This document shows positions 1 through 10,740 of a DNA stretch of 64,000 nucleotides, one piece after another. Each line of letters opens with the position of its first letter. Position 1 is the stretch's first letter. The notes under the pieces are model-generated. The model was given only the letters and a program-made list of their open reading frames with translations, made no database searches and was not told the origin of the DNA. Origin of the DNA: Scedosporium boydii. Lineage: Eukaryota > Ascomycota > Sordariomycetes > Microascales > Microascaceae. The position numbers were made by a program, and so were the translations under genes. Location: positions 1-64,000 of the forward strand of contig NJFT01000087.1 in the NCBI GenBank assembly GCA_002221725.1. The letters run 5' to 3'.

Positions 1-435
1 ATATGAAGAAGAATAGATGTGAAATGGGGAAGAAATGTAAAGTTGAAGTTGGATGGGATGAAATGGCGGTGTGGTTTTTTGGGGGGGCGGAATGGGGGGG
101 CGGGCGGAAAGTGGGGTCGTCAACTTAATGCGCATCTGAGATCCTCACTCTCCCAACACGTGATTAACCACGCCCTTCAGTCTTAGTTCGCTTGACTCAT
201 CCGTGCATGATTTCCTGCAGGTGCCCCTCCTCCCGATAACGATAAGATCAATTGGGAAGGAAGGAAAAAAAACTGCCCCGCGTGCAAAACACCGCAAAAT
301 TTTCCCCAGCTGATGGCAAACACCTCAGTTCATCAGACTTGATATCCTTCCGATTTCTTCTCTGAAGGAAGTTGCTTTTCTTCTTCCTCTTCAGAGCCCA
401 CAAGGTTCCACGCCCCCTCGTCCTCATTCCCCACA
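1..435 (+). promoter_or_regulatory. Upstream region of the purine-synthesis gene
   Basis: This is the 5' flank of the gene starting at 436. It contains a G-rich tract (about 78-120), a CACGTGA box (157-163) and a TGACTCA box (193-199). TGACTCA is the core bound by Gcn4/CPC1-type bZIP activators, and its first six bases (TGACTC) match the site of the yeast Myb activator Bas1, which controls ADE genes. A pyrimidine-rich stretch lies directly before the start codon (about 353-390), as is common in fungal promoters. The boxes are seen in the sequence; a regulatory role is inferred. No convincing TATA box was found. Confidence 0.5.
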
Positions 436-3400
436 ATGGGCCACGAGGTTCTGATCGGCGGCTCGTGCTACACGGCCTCCGCCGCCCAGAAGCTCATCGA
501 CCGCATCAACGACAAGAGCAGCCCCGCCGTAGTCTCGCGCATCTCGGGCCAATGGGTGTATTTCGTCGAGTTCGAGGGCAACGTCGAGGCTGTTAAGGAG
601 CTCGTCCAGGCCACGAGTCTGTCTGCCCAGACTTCTTCTTCCCACGCGAGCGGGGGCGACGCCCAGTCGATCAAGATCTACATTACCCCGCGCACCACAC
701 CGTCGCCATGGAGCTCGCAGGCCACCAACATTGCCCAGGTCTGCGGCGTCAAGGCACGCATCGAGAGGGGCCGTTTCGTGACAATTGAGTTCGAGGGAGC
801 CGCTCCCGCCGATATCGCCGCCTTCAGGGATATTCTTCACGATCGCATGACCGAGTCCATCACCGAGACGTTGCCCGAGCCCGCTACTATTTTCGCCGAG
901 GGAGCCCGTCAGCCGCTTGTCGTTGTCGATATCTTCGCGGACGAGAGGGGCCCGTTGGCCGCTTTGCAAGATTACAATAAGAAGATGGGGTTGGGGCTGG
1001 ATCAGCCCAACATGGAATATCTGGTAGACCAATACAAGTCTCTCGGGAGATCGCCTGTAAGGACGCCGTTCGCCTTTCTCTCTCCATTCGTGTCTTTCTC
1101 TTGTCTCTTCTCCATCTCTTCTCCATCTCTTCTCTCGTCGCGTCTCGTACCTGTTTGCTGAGAAATTCTTTTGGCGATAGAATGATGTCGAATTGTTCAT
1201 GTTTGCCCAAGTAAATTCGGAGCACTGCCGCCACCATGTCTTCAATGCCACCTGGACTATCGACGGCGCGCCCAAGGACAAGAGCTTGTTCGAGATGATT
1301 AAGAACACCCACAAGTCGACTCCCGATTTCGTAATCAGCGCATACTCAGACAATGCTGCCGTGTAAGCGGGAACTCGATATCTCCGCCCTTTCACGCGGC
1401 TTGGATAAAGGATAAACGAACTAATATCTTCGTTAGGATGGACGGCGATGAAGGCCACCACTGGGCCCCCGACTACTCCACCGGCTCCTGGAAGCTCACC
1501 AGGGAAGTCGTCCAGCCCCTCATCAAGGTCGAAACCCATAACCATCCAACCGCTATCAGTCCCTTCCCCGGCGCCGCCACCGGTAGCGGAGGCGAGATTC
1601 GAGACGAAGGCGCCGTCGGTAGGGGATCGACGCCCAAGGCCGGTCTTTCCGGTTTCTGGGTCTCCGACATGTTGATCCCCGGCAAGAAGCAGCCGTGGGA
1701 GCGCGACATCGGAAAGCCCGCGCACTATGCTTCCAGCTTGGAGATTATGGTCGAGGCTCCCATCGGTGCGGCGAGGTTCAATAACGAGTTTGGCCGCCCG
1801 GCGCTTGCGGGTACTTTCAGGACGCTACTTACGAATGATACCGAGACGGAAGCGTCCGAGTTTAGGGGTTACCACAAGCCCATCATGGTAGGCCGTCTTG
1901 GACATCCATCTCCTGCTATACCTACCAGATTTCTAATGTCTTTCTATGTTCTTTTAGATTGCTGGTGGTATCGGTAGCGTGCGACCTCAGCACGCCATCA
2001 AGGATCCCGCATATGTACAAGATGGTGCCCATGTAAGTACTGTTGAAATACCATCATCGTAATGCGCACTACTAACCAACCTCCAGGTCATCGTCCTTGG
2101 TGGCCCCGCCATGTTGATCGGCCTCGGTAAGTCTCTACGTTTCAGCTATTTTAGAAATGCCACATTTGTACTGACTTTCTCCTTCCAGGTGGCGGCGCTG
2201 CCTCCTCCAATACCGGTACCGAAGCCACGGCCGACCTCGACTTCGACAGTGTCCAGCGCGGAAACCCTGAAATGGAACGCCGCGCTCAGATGGTCATCAA
2301 CACCTGCGTTGCCCTCGGCCAGGAAAGCCCCATCGCCTTCATCCACGACGTCGGCGCCGGCGGCCTCTCCAACGCCCTGCCCGAACTCGTCAAGGACGCC
2401 GGGTTCGGAGGAAAGTTCGAGTTGCGACAGGTCGAGAGCGCCGATAACTCCATGTCGCCGCTGCAAATCTGGTGCAACGAGGCCCAGGAGCGATATGTGC
2501 TCTTGGTGAACAGGGATGGTTTGAACCGATTCACAAGCATCTGCAGGAGGGAGCGCTGCGGCTTCTCCGTCGTCGGAAACGTCGTCGCTAAGGATGAAAA
2601 TGGAAAAACTACCCTAGTCTTGACGGACCGCGAGCCTACGGTTCAGCCTCCTATTGACCCCATCAACCTTCCCATGGAGGTTCTCTTCCCTCCTGGCCGA
2701 CGCATCGCGAAGAACGTGCAGACAACCAAGAAGAACCTCGAGCCTTTCAACGCCAATGCGAGCCTACAGGAGAAGTTTGGCGTCTCCACCCTCAAGGACA
2801 AGGTGTCCAAAGCCACCGAGCTCGTCTTCCAGCTCCCTTCGGTCGGCTCGAAGAATTTCCTCATTACTATTGGTGACCGCACCGTTGGTGGATTGGCTGT
2901 ACGAGACCAGCTCGTCGGCCCTTGGCAGACCCCCGTGGCCGATGTGGCCGTCACCTTGAACAGCTTCAGCCTCGATAGCAACGCGCATAGTGGAGAAGCG
3001 ATGGCCATGTAAGATTCTCATTTCCTCCCCCTCAATCATTCAGGCTTTATATGGAACGCATTCAAGAGACTGACATCACTTTTCAGGGGAGAAAAACCCA
3101 CCCTCGCTCTTATCTCCGCCGCTGCCTCCGCCCGCATGGCTGTCGCCGAATCCCTCATGAACCTCGGCGCCTCCGACATCAAGCCCGGATCCATTAACGG
3201 CGACCTTAAGCGCGTCAAGCTCTCGGCCAACTGGATGGCGGCCGTCAGCCACGCCGGCGAGGGTGCCGAGCTCTACGAGGCCGTCCACGCCATCGGCATG
3301 GAGCTCTGCCCTCAGCTCGGCGTGTCGATCCCCGTCGGCAAGGACTCGACCTCCATGAAGGCCTCGTGGAAGGATCGGGAGACCAACGAGGCCAAGAGCG

Positions 3401-5078
3401 TGACGGCCCCCGTTTCCCTCGTCATCTCCGCCTTCAGTCTCGTCGAGGACGTACGCAAGACCTGGACGCCGCAGCTTAAGCGCGTCGAGGAAGTCGGCGA
3501 GAGCGTGCTCATTTTCGTCGATCTCTCTCAGGGCAAGAAGGCCATGGGCGGGTCGGCGCTAGCGCAGTGCTTGGGACAGGTGGGCGATGAGGCGCCCGAC
3601 GTGCGGGACGTCGAGCTGATGCGTGACTTCTTCGATGCGTTGTGGCAGCTGCATCAGGAGGATATCGTCCTCGCCTACCACGATCGGTCTGACGGCGGTC
3701 TCCTCACGACCATCGCCGAGATGATGTTCGCCGGCCGTTGCGGGGTGGAACTTTCCCTGTCGGACCTCGCCGCGTCTGAATCTGAGATTCTCGACGCCCT
3801 CTTTAACGAGGAGCTCGGCGCCGTTTTCCAGGTCCGTATGGCTGATGAGGGACGGTTCTCCAAGGCCTTCTCTACCTGCGGCCCGCCTGCCGGCCTCGTC
3901 AAGACGATCGGTTACGTCCGACACGCGCCAAGGCAGTCCCTGACCATCCAGTACCACGCCGAGACGATCATCGAGCTTGGTCGTGCCGAGATGCAGCGCT
4001 GGTGGTCGAGCACGTCGTATGAGATGCAGAAGCTGAGGGATAATCCTGCTTGTGCGCAGGCCGAGTACGATACCGTGTTGGATGATGAGGATCCTGGAAT
4101 GGATTATAAGCTTACGTTTGACCCGGCGGATGTTGGCTTGCCTACCTTGATTACGCTCAAGGGATTGGTCTCTAGGCCGAGAGGTACGTTCTTCTCTAAG
4201 CTTGATTTACGTTGTGCTACATGCTAATGTTATCGTGTGCAGTCGCTATCCTCCGAGAGCAGGGCGTCAACGGCTACGCCGAAATGGCCTTCGCCTTCCG
4301 CGCCGCCGGCTTCGACGCCGTCGACGTGCACATGTCGGACATCCTCGACGGCCTCACCCTCGACGGCTTCCGCGGTCTTGCCGCATGCGGCGGCTTCTCG
4401 TATGGTGACGTCCTGGGCGCTGGTATCGGCTGGGCGCAGTCCGTTCTCATGCACGACGGCGCTCGCCGCATCTTCGAGGCGTTCTTCAACCGTCCCGATA
4501 CTTTCACGCTGGGTGTCTGCAATGGTTGTCAGATGATTGCTAGGTTGAAGGAGCTTATCCCCGGTGCCGAGAACTGGCCCAACTTTGGTATGTGTCTCTA
4601 TTCCCTTTATTCTTCCATTCAGTACTCTAACAATTATGTTTCCCTTTCCTCAGTTGAAAACGCCAGCGCCCAATTTGAAGGCCGCGTCTCCATGGTCAAG
4701 ATCGAAGACTCCCCTGCATCCGTCTTCTTCTCCGACATGACCAACTCCTCCTTCCCCATCGTCGTCTCCCACGGCGAGGGCCGCGCCGAGTTCGCCAACC
4801 AGGGCGACCTGCACTCCGTCACGGAGCAGGGGCTTGTCCCCATGCGCTACGTCGACAACTACGGCGCCGTGACGGAGCGATACCCCTTCAACCCCAACGG
4901 TTCCCCGGCAGGTATTGCGGGCGTGAGGAGTAAGGATGGCAGGGTGGTGGCGATGATGCCGCATCCGGAGAGGACGGTTATGGGAAGTGTGGGGTCGTGG
5001 GTTAAGGATGAGTTGAAGCGGAATCAATATGGGCCTTGGTTTAGGATGTTTTTGAACGCAAGGAAGTGGGTGGGTTAG
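436..5078 (+). CDS. ADE6: Phosphoribosylformylglycinamidine synthase (FGAM synthase), nine exons
   Basis: This enzyme makes FGAM from FGAR, glutamine and ATP, the fourth step of cytosolic de novo purine synthesis. Exons read as 436-1056, 1181-1362, 1437-1887, 1958-2032, 2087-2126, 2189-3008, 3087-4183, 4243-4587 and 4654-5078; all eight introns are GT-AG, phases agree, and 1,351 codons result, the usual length for the eukaryotic/PurL-large enzyme. Visible landmarks are NSEHCRH (residues 219-225), ETHNHP (300-305), the glycine-rich [14 protein letters not shown] (313-326), GLGGGAASS across the exon 5/6 junction, and the C-terminal class I glutamine amidotransferase with GVCNGCQ (catalytic Cys1188) and MPHPER (His1314, Glu1316). 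The start gives a family-like N-terminus. The gene looks intact and is convergent with the next gene. The symbol follows yeast usage; other fungi use different names. Confidence 0.97.
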
Positions 5079-5391
5079 ATGGTAGAAGCATTAGAAAAGG
5101 ATGAGAGGGACGGTGGGTTCTGGGGTTGAGAAGTGAAATTGGGTTTGGGTTAGGCATCGAGCATTTGATTTTCCTGCGTTGGTATCTGTCCTTTAAGTAT
5201 AAAATATAGGAACATTTGATGATTTTTGTTGATGAAAGGTGACATCATCTCATGAAGGTCATGCTTGCAAAGGGCGGCCTCAGACAAGCAATTCAAAGTA
5301 ACCCAGATCATCGATTCTATCATCAACGGTCATTTCAATTCTCGTTACAATACAGCGTCTAAATTTATTTACATCCAGCAACAAACATTCT
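5079..5391. other. Convergent intergenic region (shared 3' ends)
   Basis: This 313-bp stretch separates two stop codons facing each other. It contains AT-rich sequence such as TATAAAATATA near 5199-5209 that could serve 3'-end formation for the + strand gene, and TAAATTTATTTA near 5360-5371 that could serve the - strand gene. No open frame or structural RNA was recognised. Confidence 0.5.
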
Positions 5392-8281
5392 TTACACCTC
5401 AAAATCCGGCGGCGTCTCGAAATACTCCTCCATCGGAAAATCAAACTGCGAAGGCAACGCAACATCCCAAGTCATATACTGGCCAATCTCCTCCGCCATT
5501 CTCAAATACTGCTGCTGATCCAACTGCGCCGCAGCAGCCGCCCCGGGTACCGTCCCGACAACGCCACCAGCCGCAGCAGGATCCTGCCCTGTCATCAGCA
5601 CATGCGCAGCGGACGGAGCAGCAGCCGCCTCCGTGGCCACAAACTGCTCCAAGTTCGCGTCCTGGTACTGATCGTGCACGAACTGCGACGGCTGGTGATC
5701 CGAGAGTCCCGCCGCCGCGGCTTGATCGGTGCGCGGGCTCGAAGGAACGGAGGGGAAGAGGGTCCAGGGCGTGCGGGCTTTGACTTTGCAGCTGTTGGCG
5801 TCTTCGTTGTTGGCGGCTACTTCGCGGCGGGCGAGGCGGAAGGTGGCGATTTGGTTGAGGTAGGCGGTTTCGACGGGGCCGACTACTTCGGTGGATTGGG
5901 ATGAGGGATGGAGGGTGGTGTTTTGGAAGGGTTCCCATTTGGCTGCGATGTCGGAGAAGCCGAATCTTTTTAGGAGAGGGATTAGGGCGGACAACTATAG
6001 GACGTTAGTTTTATAAGATTCGTTCGAGCAAAGGCGGGCGGTGGGAACGTTGTGTGTTCATGAGAAGAGAAGGTGACTCACGTAGACATTGGGCATATCA
6101 GAATAAGGGTGCGTCACACTCAGCACCTTCAAGTTCGTCTTAATATGTTCCACGCAGCGACTATGTGAATTGGAATCCCCACTGCCCACCGTCGTCAAGC
6201 AAATAACATGAATCTTCGTCGACTCAAACGCTGCCGTCGACGTGTAGTGGTCGTCCAGGGCCTCCGGTCCGCACTCGAGCGCAGCGGCTAACAAAGTTGA
6301 GACGCAGCAGGCATTATGCCAGGCCTTCTGGCGAGACTCGATAACGAAATCGGTAGGTGCATCGGCGAGGGCTGTGGCTAAGGGGAAGTTGTACCCGGGG
6401 AGCGCGACACGAGTTAGGTCGAACACGCTGGTGTGGTAGGTGAGATGGAGGAAGAAGAATGAGCCGGGGGTGTGTTGCTCTTTGTGGATGTAGATGTTGA
6501 TGTCGTTGAAGATGAGGAAATCGGGGAGTTCTTTGTACCAGCATTCAAGTTGGTTTAGGAGTTGCATGAACGTAGAATTCTCGTCCCATGGCGGGGGTCT
6601 CGCGGGGTTTGCTGCATTGTGATCTCGTATATGTCTAATGGTATGGGGGTTAGTGAGCGGATACACATCAAGGACTATCAAACCGCCGTCTTTCTTCATG
6701 CACCTTACCGGAGAACCTGTGTCCTGAGGTACACGATTCTGGGAATGTTACCTCTGAGACCAGTCGATGTGAAAGAGTGAAGTCGCTGGTCGACTTCGGG
6801 GTATACGGGGGGTGTTTTCGTTTGGTGCAAAAAGTTTCGTTCCGGGCATGGAAGGGGAATATGTGGAAGGTCCGTCGTCCAGCTCAAATTCCCATCGACA
6901 CCGGCGCCGACAAACGAGTCCAGGATATAACATGACCACATCAGTCTACGTTTAGACTCTCTTCGAGTGAGGGCTTCTCCTGAGATGTCGGGAGACTCGA
7001 ACCGCGAGTCTTCCTCGTCCATGCGTAGGAGACGGCTCATCCTCGTGCAGCACCCGACTAGCATGTATACGAATGCGTTGTCACCAATTCTAAGCCCATA
7101 TTCTGCATAAAGAACCATGGCCTGCTCGCTTAGTTAGCCCGATCTTATCTTTTTACCCGAGAGAGGTATAGCTCGAGTTGATCATGATTCATTACCATGA
7201 GATTCTGCACCGTCGAGATGCAAGTAATCGACCGCACCAGTTTCCTAGCTCTACGTCCCCACAGCTTGCCGGGAATGTCCGTCGCAGACGGGCTTCCGTG
7301 AGGGGTACTGGGTGTTGTCCTACATGGCATCGGCGATTAGCCAGGATCTCTGGAAGGACAGTAGACGGGGTGATAAGACGCACAGATATCGCGCTCCAAG
7401 AGCACATACTAAATAAAGAACGGCTTCGCCAAACTCGAGTGCGGTGGTTCCCTGGTCAATGGATCTTATAAATGCCGGCTTGTGGATGAATCCCAGGTTC
7501 CGGAGACAGTGGATGTGCTTAAAGTAGGACTCGGCCAGGACCTTTAGGCCTGCTTTGTCCGGCAGCGTCGACTGGTAGAGCCTAAGAACTGTTAGACCCC
7601 AACGTTGACGACGAAGCAAAAAAGACGAAAGAAGAAAAAGGAAGAAAAGAAATATAGCAACGCTTCGGGACTACATGCCATCGAGAACTCGAGTCACTGA
7701 GTTCGCCAGCGGAGTCCGGCGCCGCATACGCAGCACCCAACCTCTGCACATCCATAGGCTCCAATGCATCCCTGAGCGAAGGACTGCGCGCATGTCTCTG
7801 CTGGCCATTCGTAGAACTAGGGTAATTACAAGGCGTATCTCTCGCCTCGCACCGACGACACCGCGGCTTCGTCTGGGAGCACTTGGCCTTAGCGGCCCTG
7901 CATTCCTGGCAGGCGCCGGCTCTACGGCGCTCGAGGCCCGCCCGCCGGTAGATGTTGTCGATCTCTTCCCTCTCGATGCTCTGAGACCTATAGCCGGGGC
8001 ACTGGACGCCTACGCTGCGGCATCGCGTGCAGCCGGACGGGGCCTTGTCACATTTCACCTACGAAAAAAGCCAAGTCCGTTAATCAGAAAGCCGTAGCGT
8101 GAGACGGCCGTGAGAGAGCAGCGGCCCTTACCTTTCGAGCACGACATATTATGCAAGCTACCAAAGAGTCAGCATGATGTATCGTGAAGAGCATGAAGAT
8201 GCGGTGAGCGATGGGGCGTGTGGAGAAAAACAAAAACTAACCAAAGAGGGGGCGTTCAGATTGTGACGCAGCTGACTCCAT
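5392..8281 (-). CDS. Fungal transcription factor with two tandem Zn2Cys6 clusters, eight exons
   Basis: Predicted nuclear DNA-binding regulator of about 761 residues. Exons on the complement: 8281-8242, 8157-8132, 8058-7730 (3' end tentative), 7581-7384, 7319-7196, 7121-6709, 6634-6082 and 5994-5392. The first two tiny exons restore the beginning of a GAL4-type cluster missing from the longest open frame. Cluster 1 uses Cys15, 18, 25, 32, 35 and 42; cluster 2 uses Cys72, 75, 82, 89, 92 and 99, both spaced C-x2-C-x6-C-x6-C-x2-C-x6-C. The middle contains a fungal_trans-like helical region (HIHCLRNLGFIHKPAF, RMSRLLRMDEED, RRLMWSCYILDSF). The C-terminus is Ala/Gln-rich, possibly an activation region. 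Acceptors have good branch sites such as GCTGAC and ACTAAC. The donor of the third intron (GTATGC at 7729) is the weakest call. The target genes cannot be inferred. Confidence 0.85.
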
Positions 8282-9566
8282 TTGCTCTCCACGAACCGAG
8301 GCCGGCTTTCGCCCATGAACTGAACCTCGTTTACAGCACACATAAAAGCCTTCCTCTGGGGTCCTTCTCTCGTTAGGGGTTGTTGGCGATCGGGATGATT
8401 TGGCGGGCTTCGGACAGATGGGGGGGCAACTTTTTTCTTTGAATCCTTCTGGGCGTATCGGTTATCATGTAACGTCAATGAAATCAATCAAATCTTGCAC
8501 CGGCGTATTTTTCCCATTCCGATTTGCTAGAAAAGACATCAGATTGGACATTGGCCCGTGGAACCGCCACACTCAATCAGAAACTATAGCTTGCGCCACA
8601 TGTGTGGGGCTTGTTTAGTCTCCAAGCTATGCACTTGTCTCCAGCAGAGAGCAGTTGCTAGTATACTGTCTCAGTTACAAGACGACGCATTCAGCAATGC
8701 CAAGAGACTTGGCAAAGCGTTGCGTCTGGTTCGATAGGGCTCTAGCGAGGTCGTGGCACGTGCTGACTAGATGAGGGAGGACCTTAGTCCTCTCATCTGA
8801 TTTTTGCCAGTCTTTTTCCTCCGGAGTTGTCACAGGCATACATGGGACAGTAAGAGCTTTCTCGCCCAAGAGCCGTGCTGTGTAAGACGAAGAATCACCG
8901 CTGCCCCGTCACTCTAGCAGTCTTTCGACGTTGCAATATCTGGGACAGCAAGGACTGACTTCGTCTGTAGGTCCTTCAGGCCATAAGCCCTGCCGAGAAA
9001 ACCACGGACCGTAAAAACGCAGAAGGCTCGTCAATGCATCGTAGCGGGCAGCAGGTCCTGGAGTGGTGGCACTTGTTGACTGCGTTTTGAACTGGGTGAC
9101 TAGCGTTGGACGAGTAGGCTGTCGCCTGCTATGTTGTATTCGACACTGCTGGAATCATTGGACATCGTCTTTCAGGACGCTGTAGAGTGCGGTCCCATTC
9201 CTTTTTGTTGCATGGAGTTCATCTCGAATGGAGGAATGGATATAAGCTATACCTCGGCACAGGCCATTGAGATGGCGATCCAGAGCTGGGAACAGGGAGA
9301 CAATTCATCAATCAGTCATCGACGCGTGCATCGCATTCTCTGGTCGATGTTTGAGTGAGTTCATATTCGTATACCTACAACCTTTACCAGCCTAATTTCT
9401 AGCATTATTATGAACTTTTAAAATCTGGAATAAAAGAGCAAATTGCTCTGGAGTGGCCGGAGAGCATCATCGCCTATAGCCTCACCCCTAAACTTTAAAT
9501 AGGCTCTTGATACGTGCTCGGCTATCCGTTCCAGGTTCGAACTAAAGATCCTGCTTCGCCTCATCT
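8282..9566. other. Intergenic region with one doubtful small frame
   Basis: This 1.3 kb gap lies upstream of the Zn2Cys6 gene and downstream of the 2EXR-like gene. A 75-codon + strand frame (9131-9358) opens with MLYSTLLESLDIVFQDAVEC and has ordinary composition. No domain is recognised, and it may be the remnant of an exon or chance. No tRNA or other RNA gene was seen. Confidence 0.35.
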
Positions 9567-10508
9567 CTAGTCCCAAGATAAAGTCATCACCCAGTACGCT
9601 GCGTACTCGCTTGAATACGCCTCAAACTTCCATCTCAGCTTTCTCGTCGGAAAATTCTTGCTCAACACCGGCTCATACATGTCAATACACGCCCTTTCCG
9701 AGGCACTCATCTCTCCTGGCTGTCCATCCTCATCTGTCTTCCGTGCCCGATTCAAAACCGCCGTCCTCACCTCCCAGGGAATCTCTATCCGTATCGTGAG
9801 TTTCTGTATCCCCGACAGTACCTCTGTTGACCGCTCAATAAACTCCTCCCACTTTGGAGTTTCCATATTATGCACAGAAATCTTTCCGACCCTCAAGCGA
9901 GGAAATGTTTGATACAGCTTGCTGACCGTTATCCCACAAAAGTTCGTTGTCGGGGTCGCCCAAAGACCCAAATGCACTCTTCTAATGCGATCGAGGTTCC
10001 TTTGCGCCAAAGGCCACGAGTTCACTATGAGCCAGGATCTGGCGTTACTTCCGCCACACGCGGTATCGAACATGTTTTCGCCGTACAAGACATCTGAGCC
10101 CTCGTCGTTGATGAGGCGGCAACATTCCAAGATGGCTGGAAACAGATTGTGACGTATATACGGGCGATTCCTAAGGAAATAGGAATCGGTGCGTGTGAGG
10201 CGACTCGTGAACAGGCAGAGCTTATACCGGATCGTTTCGCAGTAGAGCAGATCGTGGTAGATGGCAGCTCGGATCTCATACGGGAATCGGAGGAACGAGG
10301 TTAGGCTTCGATCATCTGTAGAGAAGTACGGTGTGTGGGTGGTCCGCCTAACTCGATTGGGCGCCGGGGATCGAGGTGGCGGAGGTGGTGGGATGCGCTT
10401 GGGACTAAAGGTGAGGCCAGTTGGTGTGAGGGTAAGCGTCGTTTGCACGCGGAACCTTTTCTCGGGAGGTTTTGCGAAACATCCCTTGTGGAGTCGAGAG
10501 TGAGGCAT
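9567..10508 (-). CDS. 2EXR / F-box-like ascomycete protein
   Basis: Single-exon gene of 313 residues. After a basic, proline-rich N-terminus (about residues 1-65, with a run of six prolines) comes SFLRFPYEIRAAIYHDLLY and, about 50 residues later, AILECCRLINDEGSDVLYGE. This matches the pattern of the very large ascomycete 2EXR/F-box-like family (FLRLPPEIRxxIYxxLL ... LxxCRxINxEAxxxLYGxNxF). Family members resemble F-box substrate adaptors, but a biochemical role is rarely proven. The C-terminal half has no recognised domain. The start is the first ATG of the frame. The gene lies only about 240 bp from the AT-rich RIP block yet keeps an open frame, so it sits at the edge of the gene-bearing segment. 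Confidence 0.75.
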   Translation of the reverse strand: MPHSRLHKGCFAKPPEKRFRVQTTLTLTPTGLTFSPKRIPPPPPPRSPAPNRVRRTTHTPYFSTDDRSLTSFLRFPYEIRAAIYHDLLYCETIRYKLCLFTSRLTRTDSYFLRNRPYIRHNLFPAILECCRLINDEGSDVLYGENMFDTACGGSNARSWLIVNSWPLAQRNLDRIRRVHLGLWATPTTNFCGITVSKLYQTFPRLRVGKISVHNMETPKWEEFIERSTEVLSGIQKLTIRIEIPWEVRTAVLNRARKTDEDGQPGEMSASERACIDMYEPVLSKNFPTRKLRWKFEAYSSEYAAYWVMTLSWD

Positions 10509-10740
10509 CTGGTAGGTCGGATACTAGAGCCTCGATGGTAAATTGGTGCGTTGTCGCGTGTCTTGGACAGACTTAGGCAGCATCCCTTCCGGTCGCATGC
10601 ATGATTCCAGTCGCCAACCCCGCATTTTGGGTGGTCATCCAAGAATTGGTATTGGTAGTCTTACTTTGAGGTCGACGTCTATTCTCCTAGAAAATGGGGA
10701 GAGACTAGCTAGAATAAGTCTGGATGTCAAAAGCTATTGT
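10509..10740. other. Border segment before the AT-rich block
   Basis: Upstream flank of the 2EXR-like gene. Composition is still balanced up to about 10,740, then CpA and TpG become rare within tens of bases. No TSD or terminal inverted repeat was recognised at the border. Confidence 0.5.

Noticed and set aside
424..1725. Long minus-strand frame opposite the FGAM synthase gene
   Set aside because: It spans exons and introns of a clearly recognisable gene on the other strand and has no recognisable protein features; it is a shadow frame of GC-rich coding DNA.
8158..8487. 109-codon minus-strand frame as a separate gene upstream of the Zn2Cys6 gene
   Set aside because: The true first exon (ATG at 8281) overlaps it in another frame and joins perfectly to the zinc-cluster exons; the long frame reads through an intron.
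8690..8780. Possible tRNA or small RNA gene in the 8.3-9.5 kb gap
   Set aside because: No A-box/B-box pair with a cloverleaf could be assembled by eye.
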